Origin: UBA8106 sp964569695
GTDB lineage: Bacteria > Acidobacteriota > Vicinamibacteria > Vicinamibacterales > UBA823
Assembly: GCA_964569695.1 (NCBI GenBank)
Contig: CAZMUA010000019.1
Span: 1 to 38,812 of the forward strand
DNA: 38,812 nucleotides
Direction of reading: 5' to 3'
Shown in pieces: positions 7,998 through 15,682 of this stretch (positions are counted from its first letter, which is position 1; each line of letters starts with the position of its first letter). Below the pieces are notes generated by a model. It was given only the letters and a program-made list of their open reading frames with translations, made no database searches and was not told the DNA's origin. The translations under genes and the position numbers were made by a program.

Positions 7998-9217
7998 TGA
8001 ATACTCGTGGTTACGCCATAGTTACCGCCTCATATTGGGCGCTGACGCTGACTGATGGCGCGCTCCGAATGCTGGTGACGCTGTACTTCCACCAGCTTGG
8101 GTATAGTCCCTTCGACCTTGCCTTGCTCTTTCTGCTCTACGAGTTTTGTGGGATCGTGACCAACTTGCTGGGTGGTTGGCTAGGTACACGATTAGGTCTA
8201 CGAGTCACGCTGCTTAGTGGTTTAGGACTGCAAGTCATTGCGTTACTGATGCTATCGTTCGTGCAGGCAACGTGGGCGTTGGCGTTATCAGTTAGCTATG
8301 TCATGGCGGCTCAAGCGCTCTCTGGAATTGCTAAGGACTTGACGAAATTGGGTTCCAAGAGCGCTGTCAAAGCCTTTGTGCCTGAGCGGGATGCCTCTAC
8401 ATTGTTTCGCTGGGTCGGCTGGTTGACGGGGTCCAAGAACGCTCTTAAAGGGTTAGGTTTTTTTATGGGTGGTGTGATGCTGAGCACCATCGGCTTTTCC
8501 ATGTCGCTCTGGATCATGGCTGCCGGACTCATGGTCGTCTTGGTGTTGGCGACAGGACACCTGACGGCAAGCTTGGGCAAATCTAAGCGCCAAGTAGCCT
8601 TTTCGCAGATCTTTTCCAGAAGTGCGGCCATTAACATTCTTTCACTGGGTCGCCTGTGTTTGTTTAGTTCACGTGATGTTTGGTTCGTCGTAGCACTCCC
8701 GCTATTTCTCATTGAGGTGGTGGGATGGAACTTCGCGTGGGTTGGTGCCTGTTTGGCGAGTTGGGTTATCGGCTACGGTTTGGTACAGGCAGTGGCACCA
8801 AAGGCTTTGCGTGTGGCCGGCGCGCCGGTCATAACCGCTCGAACCGCTCAAATCTGTGGCAGCGTGTTGATACTAGTGTCCGGCGGGCTTGCTATGGGTG
8901 CTTCCAGTGGGATGCCATCGATTAGCCTAGTTCTCACCGGCCTTGCGGTGTTCGGTATTGTCTTTGCTGTTAACTCATCCGTACATTCGTATCTGGTGCT
9001 GGCGTACGCTGAAATTGACACGGTGACCATGGACGTTGGGTTTTATTACATGGCCAATGCAGCAGGACGATTGCTCGGCACGTTATTGTCGGGATGGTTA
9101 TACCTTGAGACGGGACTGGCCGGTTGTCTCTGGATGTCGACGGGATTGGTGGTAATGGCTACGGGCCTGATGCTTGCCTTACCGTCTATTCAGGGTGAAT
9201 TAGCGCCGACACCATAA
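7997..9217 (+). CDS. arsJ: ArsJ-type MFS efflux transporter (organoarsenical, 1-arseno-3-phosphoglycerate)
   Basis: The protein is about 406 residues with 12 predicted transmembrane helices. Segments match what I know of ArsJ closely: TLTDGALRMLVTLYFH near the start, LALLFLLYEFCGIVTNLLGGW, MAAQALSGIAKDLTKLGSKS, WLTGSKNALKGLGFF and RDVWFVVALPLFL. Known ArsJ proteins export 1-arseno-3-phosphoglycerate made by a GAPDH encoded next to arsJ, giving arsenate resistance. No GAPDH gene lies in this window; the coupled neighbour is a class V aminotransferase. The ATG at 7997 overlaps the upstream stop by one base; a TTG at 7994 would also be in frame but is less likely. The 3' end lies 3 nt from the convergent phoU stop. 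Confidence 0.85.
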   Translation: MNTRGYAIVTASYWALTLTDGALRMLVTLYFHQLGYSPFDLALLFLLYEFCGIVTNLLGGWLGTRLGLRVTLLSGLGLQVIALLMLSFVQATWALALSVSYVMAAQALSGIAKDLTKLGSKSAVKAFVPERDASTLFRWVGWLTGSKNALKGLGFFMGGVMLSTIGFSMSLWIMAAGLMVVLVLATGHLTASLGKSKRQVAFSQIFSRSAAINILSLGRLCLFSSRDVWFVVALPLFLIEVVGWNFAWVGACLASWVIGYGLVQAVAPKALRVAGAPVITARTAQICGSVLILVSGGLAMGASSGMPSISLVLTGLAVFGIVFAVNSSVHSYLVLAYAEIDTVTMDVGFYYMANAAGRLLGTLLSGWLYLETGLAGCLWMSTGLVVMATGLMLALPSIQGELAPTP

Positions 9218-9220
9218 GTA

Positions 9221-9919
9221 TTAGTCCTGTGAGATTTGTTGGACACTTGTTAACAGGTCTTCATCATAGTAATCGACCTTGTGTAATGGCATGACGACAC
9301 TAGAGAGCACGTTCAGCACATGTCCACCGATCCGTTTGTAATAGCGTGTGGCTAAAATCAGGACGGTCGTCGTGCTTGCGTCGTATTCCGATTGACTGAT
9401 CCGTCTCACAAGCGCATCGCATCGATGAGCAACATCTCGTCCCTGATGGATCAATTCAATCGCACGTTCACGGTTGGATGAGGTGAACACTTCGGCTGCT
9501 ACTTGAAAGGACTCTTCCACTCCTCGCCGAATTTCTTTTAATTCCTGGACGATCGCATCCTTGGGCAATGGAGTCGCCTGAATATCGACGACCTCTGCCA
9601 AGTTCTTTGCATAGTCACCAAGACGTTCAACGTCTTTCACCAGACTCATCAACAAGAGCGAGTAGGGAACATCAGGCGTATTGCCTTGAATAGAGAGGTG
9701 TGCCACGACTTGTTTCCGAATTTCTCGTTCAAGCTTATTAACTCGCACATCGTCTTGATAGATCTGAGTGCGGTCTTCAGCCAAGGTTTTTTCTCCAAAG
9801 CAAATTCCGCCAGCTGACAACGTCATGCCACAGGTTAGCTGAAGCATTTCTTTGAAACTGGCAGCCATCGCATGAAGCGGATTGTCTGCACGGAATATAC
9901 TGAGCAGTTCGCGGAGCAT
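9221..9919 (-). CDS. PhoU-domain protein (phosphate transport regulator)
   Basis: The 232-residue all-helical protein carries PhoU-type helices: KLEREIRKQVVAHL, SLLLMSLVKDVERLGDYAKNLAEV and a second bundle around RAIELIHQGRDVAHRC. The motif VKDVERLGDYAKN is the classical metal-binding PhoU signature. The start is the ATG at 9919, which has AGGAGG five nt upstream; the in-frame GTG at 9925 overlaps that Shine-Dalgarno and is rejected. It follows the Na/phosphate cotransporter gene by 15 nt, so the two form an operon. PhoU-like proteins next to NptA-type carriers probably tune phosphate uptake. It could equally be the detached regulatory domain that some Na/Pi cotransporters carry fused at their C-terminus. 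Confidence 0.88.
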   Translation of the reverse strand: MLRELLSIFRADNPLHAMAASFKEMLQLTCGMTLSAGGICFGEKTLAEDRTQIYQDDVRVNKLEREIRKQVVAHLSIQGNTPDVPYSLLLMSLVKDVERLGDYAKNLAEVVDIQATPLPKDAIVQELKEIRRGVEESFQVAAEVFTSSNRERAIELIHQGRDVAHRCDALVRRISQSEYDASTTTVLILATRYYKRIGGHVLNVLSSVVMPLHKVDYYDEDLLTSVQQISQD

Positions 9920-9934
9920 GCTCACCTCCTCATA

Positions 9935-11101
9935 TCACTCAAAAACCTTCGTCAAATAAATTAACAGTGCTGGAAAACCGTAAAACATGGTCGCGACATA
10001 GCACAGTGCCAGTTTCCGAGATTTAACAGCTACCGCTGCAAGTATTCGGGCGGCCCGTAGGGGCACTTGGCGAATCCTTTTTACCGGATAAATCAGTATT
10101 GCCGCACTGAGGTTGAAAAACAAATGCACGATAGCGATCTCGATGCCAGCCAGTGCGTTCACTCCGGAGACGGCCAATGCGGCGCCCATGGCCGTAATGG
10201 TGGTTCCTATGTTGGCGCCAATCGTAATTGGGAACGCCTGTTCAAGCCGGAGGACGCCAGCGGCAGCTAACGGCACCATAATTGATGTCGTAATCGAACT
10301 CGATTGCACCATGACCGTCACGATAACTCCGATCACCATTGCAATCACCGCGTTTGAACCAAGCGCACTGGTCACCGCGGTTTCGATGCGTGAGATTACC
10401 AAGGTGCGCATCAACCTCACGATTAACCAAAGAGCTAAAAAGATTAGCCCCGCACTGATGCCAACCAGAAAAATGGCCCGTCCGAGATCTAAGTCGAACA
10501 GTGCTTCCGCCAAGCTCTGAATCGGGACAAAACCAAAGCTTAACAACGCCTTGAACGGGCTCTCGTATGTAAAACCACCGATACCGACCATTAAAGAGGA
10601 TAAAAATCTTGCGATACTCTGCAGATAACCCGTTGCCAATTCGAGTGGAAGAAAGATCATTACGGCCAAGACATTAAAGAAGTCATGACAACCGGCTACC
10701 GCGAATGCTTTTTCGAATTCGTCTCGGCGTCCCATGTGGGCCAAGGAGACAATCGTACATGTGACCGTCGTACCAATATTGGCACCCATAATCATTGGAA
10801 CAGCATTAGCCAACGGCAATGGATTTTCTGGGGCCGCCACTAACCCAACGATCATAGATGTCGACACCGATGAACTTTGCACAAGCGTTGTGGCGAGGAC
10901 TCCTACGAAAATTCCGACAAAAGGATTTGATGTCAGAGTGAAGAAGCTGTCTAGGAAATTGCTTCCGAACAATTTGAATCCGTCGCCGAGTCCCTTAACG
11001 CCAAGTAAGAATACGAGCAGTAGCAACGCAACAGCCATCACTCGCCAGACGACGAATAGGAGTTCTTGGTTTTTGGATTGGTACTGGGAATCGATCCTCA
11101 T
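9935..11101 (-). CDS. Na+/phosphate cotransporter, NptA/PNaS family
   Basis: The 388-residue membrane protein contains the duplicated PNaS signature: QSSSVSTSM at about residues 75-83 with GANIGTTVT downstream, and QSSSITTSIM with GANIGTTIT in the second half. The two halves form inverted repeats that bind Na+ and phosphate. Transport is inward, and carriers of this kind may also admit arsenate. The protein has no fused C-terminal PhoU domain; that domain is encoded separately by the next gene at 9221-9919. The ATG at 11101 is the first in frame. The pair converges on arsJ, a plausible functional link between phosphate/arsenate entry and arsenical exit. Confidence 0.92.
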   Translation of the reverse strand: MRIDSQYQSKNQELLFVVWRVMAVALLLLVFLLGVKGLGDGFKLFGSNFLDSFFTLTSNPFVGIFVGVLATTLVQSSSVSTSMIVGLVAAPENPLPLANAVPMIMGANIGTTVTCTIVSLAHMGRRDEFEKAFAVAGCHDFFNVLAVMIFLPLELATGYLQSIARFLSSLMVGIGGFTYESPFKALLSFGFVPIQSLAEALFDLDLGRAIFLVGISAGLIFLALWLIVRLMRTLVISRIETAVTSALGSNAVIAMVIGVIVTVMVQSSSITTSIMVPLAAAGVLRLEQAFPITIGANIGTTITAMGAALAVSGVNALAGIEIAIVHLFFNLSAAILIYPVKRIRQVPLRAARILAAVAVKSRKLALCYVATMFYGFPALLIYLTKVFE

Positions 11102-11272
11102 ATGGTGTTTGCGATTAAATTTAAGGACCGATCAATTGTTCTAGTTAGAAAGGCTGCCTGATGACCACCTTTCACACTTTTGCACAGAGATTATAGGTAT
11201 GAGAATTTCTGATTGCAACCCAAAAATTGGTAGAAAATAAAAACTTTTCTCACCACGGATTAAGAATCCTGG

Positions 11273-11860
11273 TTACCCTCCAGTGCAATTTGAGCGATTT
11301 AGGGCCACTGATGCACAAGTGGCTAATATTTGATCCAGGGCATTTGCTTCGCGCTGATCAATGGTCAAACTGTACTTGCGTCGCACCTCAATAATGGTTG
11401 TCGCGAACCAGCATTGGTTATTGATAGGTAACCAGTCAGCCGCGTCCTTGGCCACCTTCTGATAACGGTTCATTGATGGGCTTGCCAAGGTTAAGTTGTC
11501 CAGATCATTACTGAACTGGCTTCGAGTTGCTGCATCTGCTGCACAAAGGCCGCTGTCATGAGCTTCTGACCGAGCCAGTATATGTTCAATGTCTGTTTCA
11601 CCCTTACTAGCAAAACATTCGCCGGTATAGGGGCTATAGATGCCTCCCAATTGGACAATGATGTCATCCTCCACTGACTGTGAATAGTTGTAATCATTGG
11701 AGTTATACGGAGCACATCGGTTCTCCTCAGCAATAAGGAGTCCTCGCCAGGTAGTAGGGGAGGGCACGACCGAAGCTGTGGTCGGTATCGTTGTGGCGCC
11801 CCCTCCACAAGCAGCGTGAGCTAAGACTGCACCTACGACAACCAGGAGTCGATAAGCCAT
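11273..11860 (-). CDS. HNH/DUF1524-type nuclease-like lipoprotein
   Basis: From the ATG at 11860 the product has 195 residues and begins with a lipoprotein signal peptide with a cysteine at position 18 (LAHAAC, followed by GGG). The mature domain has the HNH/DUF1524 pattern: T-D-I-E-H-I-L-A-R-S, then FSNDLDNLTLASPSMNRYQKVAKD, the usual H...N-L...N-x-x-K order of a beta-beta-alpha metal nuclease. An upstream in-frame ATG at 11935 would hide the signal peptide. Secreted HNH nucleases may scavenge extracellular DNA or act as toxins; no immunity gene is evident. It is divergent from the SRAP gene, with 58 nt between starts. Confidence 0.75.
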   Translation of the reverse strand: MAYRLLVVVGAVLAHAACGGGATTIPTTASVVPSPTTWRGLLIAEENRCAPYNSNDYNYSQSVEDDIIVQLGGIYSPYTGECFASKGETDIEHILARSEAHDSGLCAADAATRSQFSNDLDNLTLASPSMNRYQKVAKDAADWLPINNQCWFATTIIEVRRKYSLTIDQREANALDQILATCASVALNRSNCTGG

Positions 11861-11918
11861 CTTAAACACTAACCGTTTTGTGTTAGACCACGGGAGTATC
11901 ACTTGGTATTCTCTCAGC

Positions 11919-12608
11919 GTGTGCGGTCGTTTCATAGTGTCTAATCCGAAGACTATCTTGCATGAACTGCTCGGTGAGCACCAGTACTCAGAGATTGAAG
12001 CACGCTACAATGTTACGCCAGGGCAACCGTCAGCGGTGGTCACTGTTGGTGAGGACGATTCAAGGTGCCTGACGAACATGCAGTGGGGCCTGGTTCCATC
12101 TTGGCTGAAGGAGCCCACGACTGGCCATCGGATGATTAATGCCCGAGTGGAAACGGTGAGTGAGAAACCGGCGTTTCGTGAGAGCGTCGCCCGCCGTCGT
12201 TGTCTGGTGCCGGCGGACGGCTTTTACGAGTGGCAGAAGAGTACCGGGGGTAAGCAGCCCTACCTGCTCCGCCTCAACAAGGGTGCTCCTTTTGGGTTTG
12301 CGGGTCTCTGGGACTGCTGGCGTGGTTCGGATGGACACGTGCTCAAGACCTTTACCATTCTGACAACCGTTGCTAACGCGTTGGTCGAACCCATCCACAA
12401 TCGCATGCCTGTCATATTGGATCGTCAACAGCGAGATGCGTGGCTGCTGCCGTGGACTGGGCCAGAGGGCATTCGCCAGTTTTGTGATCCCTTCCCCGCG
12501 TCGGCGATGGAGACGATTCCCGTGAGCGACTATGTCAACAATCCCGCTCACGACTCTGTTAAGTGCGTACAGGCTGTCCCTTTGCCTGACCGCCAAACGC
12601 TTTTCTAG
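11919..12608 (+). CDS. yedK: SRAP (YedK/HMCES) abasic-site processing protein, GTG start
   Basis: SRAP proteins need the cysteine exposed at position 2 after methionine removal to form a thiazolidine crosslink with abasic sites in single-stranded DNA. The GTG at 11919 gives M-C-G-R-F, placing Cys at position 2. A reading from 11880 would bury it at residue 15. With this start the other active-site residues fall at N74 (INARVET), E104 (FYEW) and H160 (IHNRMP), within one residue of E. coli YedK numbering (N75, E105, H160). The 229-residue length is normal for the family. It probably protects replication forks at abasic lesions. It runs divergently from the HNH lipoprotein gene and just ahead of the TolB-like gene. 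Confidence 0.92.
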   Translation: MCGRFIVSNPKTILHELLGEHQYSEIEARYNVTPGQPSAVVTVGEDDSRCLTNMQWGLVPSWLKEPTTGHRMINARVETVSEKPAFRESVARRRCLVPADGFYEWQKSTGGKQPYLLRLNKGAPFGFAGLWDCWRGSDGHVLKTFTILTTVANALVEPIHNRMPVILDRQQRDAWLLPWTGPEGIRQFCDPFPASAMETIPVSDYVNNPAHDSVKCVQAVPLPDRQTLF

Positions 12609-12618
12609 ATCTCTGGAC

Positions 12619-14499
12619 ATGGAAATTCGTATGTTGCGCCTATTCTTTCTCACTTTTGGTTTTACTTTGGGACTGGGCATGATCGTGGAGACGCAAGACC
12701 GTATCTACGTTGACCAGTACATGCCTCTCCGTTCTGAGTTGATGGTTGCCGATGCCGACGGGAGTAACTCGCGCAAGCTTGTACCAGGCCTTGAGATCGA
12801 CTACAACGTCTCGTTTTCCTACGACGGTCGAGAGGTCGTCTTCACATCGGAGCGTAGCGGTTCAGCGGATATTTTTCGGGCGCAGGTGGACGGGACAGCA
12901 GTGGAGCAACTCACTGATTCACCAGCCTTTGACGACCAGGCGGCACTGTCACCGGATAATCGTTCCCTGGCGTTTGTTTCGAGTCGTGGGGATGGCTCGA
13001 CCGATATCTACATCATGGACCTCGACAGTCGTAGGGTCCGTAATCTGACCAGTGCGGCTGGTGGCGACTTTCGGCCGAGTTGGTCTCCGGATGGAGAGAT
13101 GATTGCCTTCAGTTCAGAGCGGGGCACCGGATTTCCTCACCAAGGTTTTCCTGGGCCGGCTGGCAAATGGGAACACACACAGGTGGCGAGTATCTATCTG
13201 ATTAATACGGATGGCACTGGTCTTCGCAAGATCGCCACGGATCGGAATATGACGGCGGGGTCGCCGAAGTGGTCTTCGGACGGCAGCAAAATTGTGTTCT
13301 ATGAGATGCCGGTGCGGGACACGTTTTTGGCCCGGGTCGTTGGCGGACAAGCGTCGAATATTGTCTCAGTTGACTTGACGACAGGTCGGCGCGTCGTCCA
13401 CGCCTCAGGGCCAGGGCTCAAAGTTTCCCCCCAGTTCATTGCGCCGGATCGGATTGGATATCAAACGAAGACCCAAAGAAGCGGGACGCTGACTTTTAGC
13501 AGCGGCGAAGCGGGTTTGCCTCAAGATCTCGCTAATCCCTCATGGTCACAGGATGGCACGCGGGTTGTCTATCATGCCGGGCAGATGGAGACCATGCACC
13601 ATTACCGTAACCCGCTGGGTACGGGGTTGCTTGGTACGGTGGAGGATCCAGGCTTTGAATTGGTGCATGCAAGTGGCTGGCCATCTGTGTCGCCAGACGG
13701 ACGTACGATTGTTGTGAGTGAACGAACGGGACGGGCATTCCAGAACGATGACCGAATGGCACTGGTTATGTGGGATACGGACGGCACCAATCCGAGACGA
13801 GTGTATCGCGATGACGTTACGGTCATGGGACTGGAATGGTCACGCGACGGGAACTGGCTAGTATTTGGAGCGGGGGGGTTTTTTTCCCAGCGCACCACCA
13901 AGCCCTCCCAGATCATGATCATAAAGCCTGACGGATCCGAGGTGCATGCGGTGACAGAAGGATCGGCCAATGCTGGGTTCCCGAGTTGGTCTTCCGACGG
14001 AACGGAGATCGTGTATCGCCTCTGGGCCAACAACGAGCAGGGAGAAGGTCTGCGTATCGTTGATGTTGCTACCGGTGAGTCTCGGGTTTTGACCACAGGA
14101 CACGATACCTTGCCGCAGTGGTCACCCAACGGGGAGGTGATTATGTTCACCCGCTACGCCAGTGACAGACGTTTTCTTTATGACGAATTCGATGTCTACA
14201 CCATCCGTCCCGATGGCACTGATCTGAAACGGTTGACCGATGCGGAAGGCAACGATGCACACTCTCTATGGTCGCCCGATGGTAACTATATCTTGTGGAG
14301 CAGTTCGCGTTTTGGCTTCAAGGATGAGTCGCCGCTCGTTATTAACCAGGCGCAGCCGTATGCAGAACTGTTCATAATGAATGCCGACGGCTCGGACCAG
14401 CGGCCCTTGACCGACAATCACTACGAAGAAGGTACGCCTGCATGGTTGCCTGCGGAATATGTCAAGCCGAGGTCAGATGAAGGAGACCCTTATGGCTAA
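12619..14499 (+). CDS. TolB/PD40-type beta-propeller secreted protein
   Basis: From the ATG at 12619 the product is 626 residues with a signal peptide (MLRLFFLTFGFTLGLGMIVE; M at 12631 is an alternative start). Many PD40 (WD40-like) blades follow, each ending in a pattern such as SFSYDGREVVFTSERSGSADIF, SWSPDGEMIAFSSERGTG, KWSSDGSKIVFYEMP and LWSPDGNYILWSSSRFG. Repeated S-P-D-G turns indicate two propellers. TolB-like propellers usually act as periplasmic scaffolds or as N-terminal parts of S9 peptidases; no peptidase domain follows here. Its last 8 nt overlap the OsmC start, so expression is coupled to OsmC and probably to the downstream rhodanese gene. Confidence 0.85.
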   Translation: MEIRMLRLFFLTFGFTLGLGMIVETQDRIYVDQYMPLRSELMVADADGSNSRKLVPGLEIDYNVSFSYDGREVVFTSERSGSADIFRAQVDGTAVEQLTDSPAFDDQAALSPDNRSLAFVSSRGDGSTDIYIMDLDSRRVRNLTSAAGGDFRPSWSPDGEMIAFSSERGTGFPHQGFPGPAGKWEHTQVASIYLINTDGTGLRKIATDRNMTAGSPKWSSDGSKIVFYEMPVRDTFLARVVGGQASNIVSVDLTTGRRVVHASGPGLKVSPQFIAPDRIGYQTKTQRSGTLTFSSGEAGLPQDLANPSWSQDGTRVVYHAGQMETMHHYRNPLGTGLLGTVEDPGFELVHASGWPSVSPDGRTIVVSERTGRAFQNDDRMALVMWDTDGTNPRRVYRDDVTVMGLEWSRDGNWLVFGAGGFFSQRTTKPSQIMIIKPDGSEVHAVTEGSANAGFPSWSSDGTEIVYRLWANNEQGEGLRIVDVATGESRVLTTGHDTLPQWSPNGEVIMFTRYASDRRFLYDEFDVYTIRPDGTDLKRLTDAEGNDAHSLWSPDGNYILWSSSRFGFKDESPLVINQAQPYAELFIMNADGSDQRPLTDNHYEEGTPAWLPAEYVKPRSDEGDPYG

Positions 14500-14899
14500 C
14501 ATCGCCGTCACGCTAAAGCAACATGATGCGACTGCCAGCATCGCGACCATTCGGGATCATCAGATTGTGATGGACCGGCCAGAAGAAAAGTGCGGTAACA
14601 ATCTTGGCCCGATGGGTGGTGAAACGATGCTGGCTTCATTGGGGGGCTGTTTTATGAGTAATCTCAGGGCCGCTATTGCCGCACGAGAAGACACAGTCGT
14701 GGATGAGATCGAACTGAAAATTACGGCCACGTTGGCTGAGCATCCGCCGCGTTTTTCTGCGATCCATATGCGGATTACAGCTGGCGCCGATGCCACGCAA
14801 CTACAAAAGCTGGTGACTATTGCGGAACGTTCGTGTATCGCTGCGAATACGCTGCGAGGCGCTGTCGAATTGAGCGTTTCAGTGGGCCGACCGCGCTGA
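14492..14899 (+). CDS. OsmC/Ohr-family thiol peroxidase-like protein
   Basis: This 135-residue protein fits the OsmC/Ohr fold: an N-terminal beta sheet (NIAVTLKQHDATASI), the first redox cysteine C53 in LASLGGCFMSNLRAA and the second C115 in AERSCIAANTL. The family reduces organic hydroperoxides using thiols. The ATG at 14492 has AAGGAG just upstream and overlaps the preceding gene by 8 nt. The same frame opens earlier at 14459, but that start has no ribosome binding site. C53 is encoded by TGT, so this copy is not itself recoded. It directly precedes the selenocysteine-candidate rhodanese gene, suggesting a shared thiol- or sulfane-sulfur-redox role. Confidence 0.88.
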   Translation: MANIAVTLKQHDATASIATIRDHQIVMDRPEEKCGNNLGPMGGETMLASLGGCFMSNLRAAIAAREDTVVDEIELKITATLAEHPPRFSAIHMRITAGADATQLQKLVTIAERSCIAANTLRGAVELSVSVGRPR

Positions 14900-14990
14900 C
14901 CCTTCATCCGCATGAGCTTGAAGGATGGGAAAAGTGCATGGCCTTTTGCTGTTCGGGTAGTGGCAAAGTATCCTGAGGACGGGCTTTACT

Positions 14991-15668
14991 ATGATTTTAC
15001 AAGTGGGCTGTGCTGCAAGTGTTTGGGCGGTTGCCGTACCACTCCTGCTGGTTGCGCAATCTCAGCCAGCGATCCGCATGCCAGACAACTTACCGGAGCC
15101 AGTGGGTGAAGAGATGCGCGTGTCAGTGTCCGAGCTCGATGCGGCTCTTGCAGACGGGAACGTTCTACTGCTCGACGTACGAGAACCCTGGGAACTCGAG
15201 AAGTTCGGCACACTCAAAGGCTATATCAATATTCCGATTGGCGAACTTGAAGCGCGTCTTGACGAACTTTCCAAAGAGCAGGTTGTACTGACCGCTTGAA
15301 ATGGCGGGGGACGTGCCGCGCGTGCCGCGGCTTTACTCATACAGCATGGTTATCAGTCACTAGGCTTTTGTGGCTTGCGCGACTATGCAGGGGAGAAGGT
15401 TTTTCCGACGACACCCCTAATACCGAGTGCGGCACAAGGTGATTGGATCATTCCAGCCAATTGGGATCGCATTAAAGAGGGCATGTCCGAAGAACAAGTG
15501 GTCACGATTCTGGGTCCGCCCACGAAGCGAGAGGAACAGTTCCTGAGTTACGTGCAACTGTTCTATGAAGGGGAAGTCGAAGGGAGTGGTTTCATCAGTG
15601 GAAGCATCACATTGGAACGGAATCAGGTGGCAGCGTGGATGACCGATCGGCCAGCGTTTAATCCCTGA
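14991..15668 (+). CDS. Candidate selenocysteine-containing secreted rhodanese fused to a BamE/SmpA-like domain
   Basis: The 225-codon gene is open except for one in-frame TGA at codon 103 (15297-15299). Residues 1-27 form a signal peptide (VWAVAVPLLLVAQSQPA). Residues 43-135 form a rhodanese domain: VSVSELDAAL, LLLDVREPWE, YINIPIGELEARL, then VVLTA-[TGA]-NGGGRAARAAALLIQHGY. The TGA replaces the catalytic Cys of the C-x-x-G-x-R persulfide loop. Residues 157-215 (WDRIKEGMSEEQVVTILGPP to ITLERNQVAAW) resemble BamE/SmpA/OmlA. A hairpin at 15315-15331 sits where a bacterial SECIS belongs. The gene's true stop is also TGA (15666-15668), so genome-wide reassignment is excluded. It would handle persulfide or selenosulfide sulfur outside the cytoplasm. 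The alternative is a nonsense-inactivated pseudogene, unlikely given the exact position. GAGGA 11 nt upstream supports the start. Confidence 0.8.
15315..15331 (+). promoter_or_regulatory. Candidate bacterial SECIS hairpin downstream of the in-frame TGA
   Basis: GCCGCG (15315-15320) pairs perfectly with CGCGGC (15326-15331) around a five-base loop CGTGC. The stem begins 15 nt after the TGA, and the loop begins 21 nt after it. Bacterial SECIS elements lie within the coding region just after the UGA and show a short stem with a G in the first two loop positions, recognised by SelB; here the second loop base is G. The stem is also codon sequence for conserved rhodanese residues (RAARAAA), so GC-rich alanine/arginine codons could produce it by chance. 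Structure is seen; SelB binding is inferred. Confidence 0.6.
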
Positions 15669-15682
15669 GGTGGATTCCACCG

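Noticed and set aside
12060..12680. Minus-strand frame of 206 codons opposite the SRAP gene
   Set aside because: It is antisense to a gene with all SRAP active-site residues; its own sequence shows no domain pattern.
15297..15299. Reading the TGA as an ordinary nonsense mutation or frameshift that makes a pseudogene
   Set aside because: The frame is the same on both sides, no codon is lost, the rhodanese and BamE-like segments are well preserved, and the TGA sits exactly on the catalytic Cys. A pseudogene remains possible only if the genome lacks Sec machinery.
15297..15668. Genome-wide reassignment of TGA (for example to Trp or Gly)
   Set aside because: Many genes here, including this one at 15666-15668, end in TGA, and Trp is encoded by TGG throughout.
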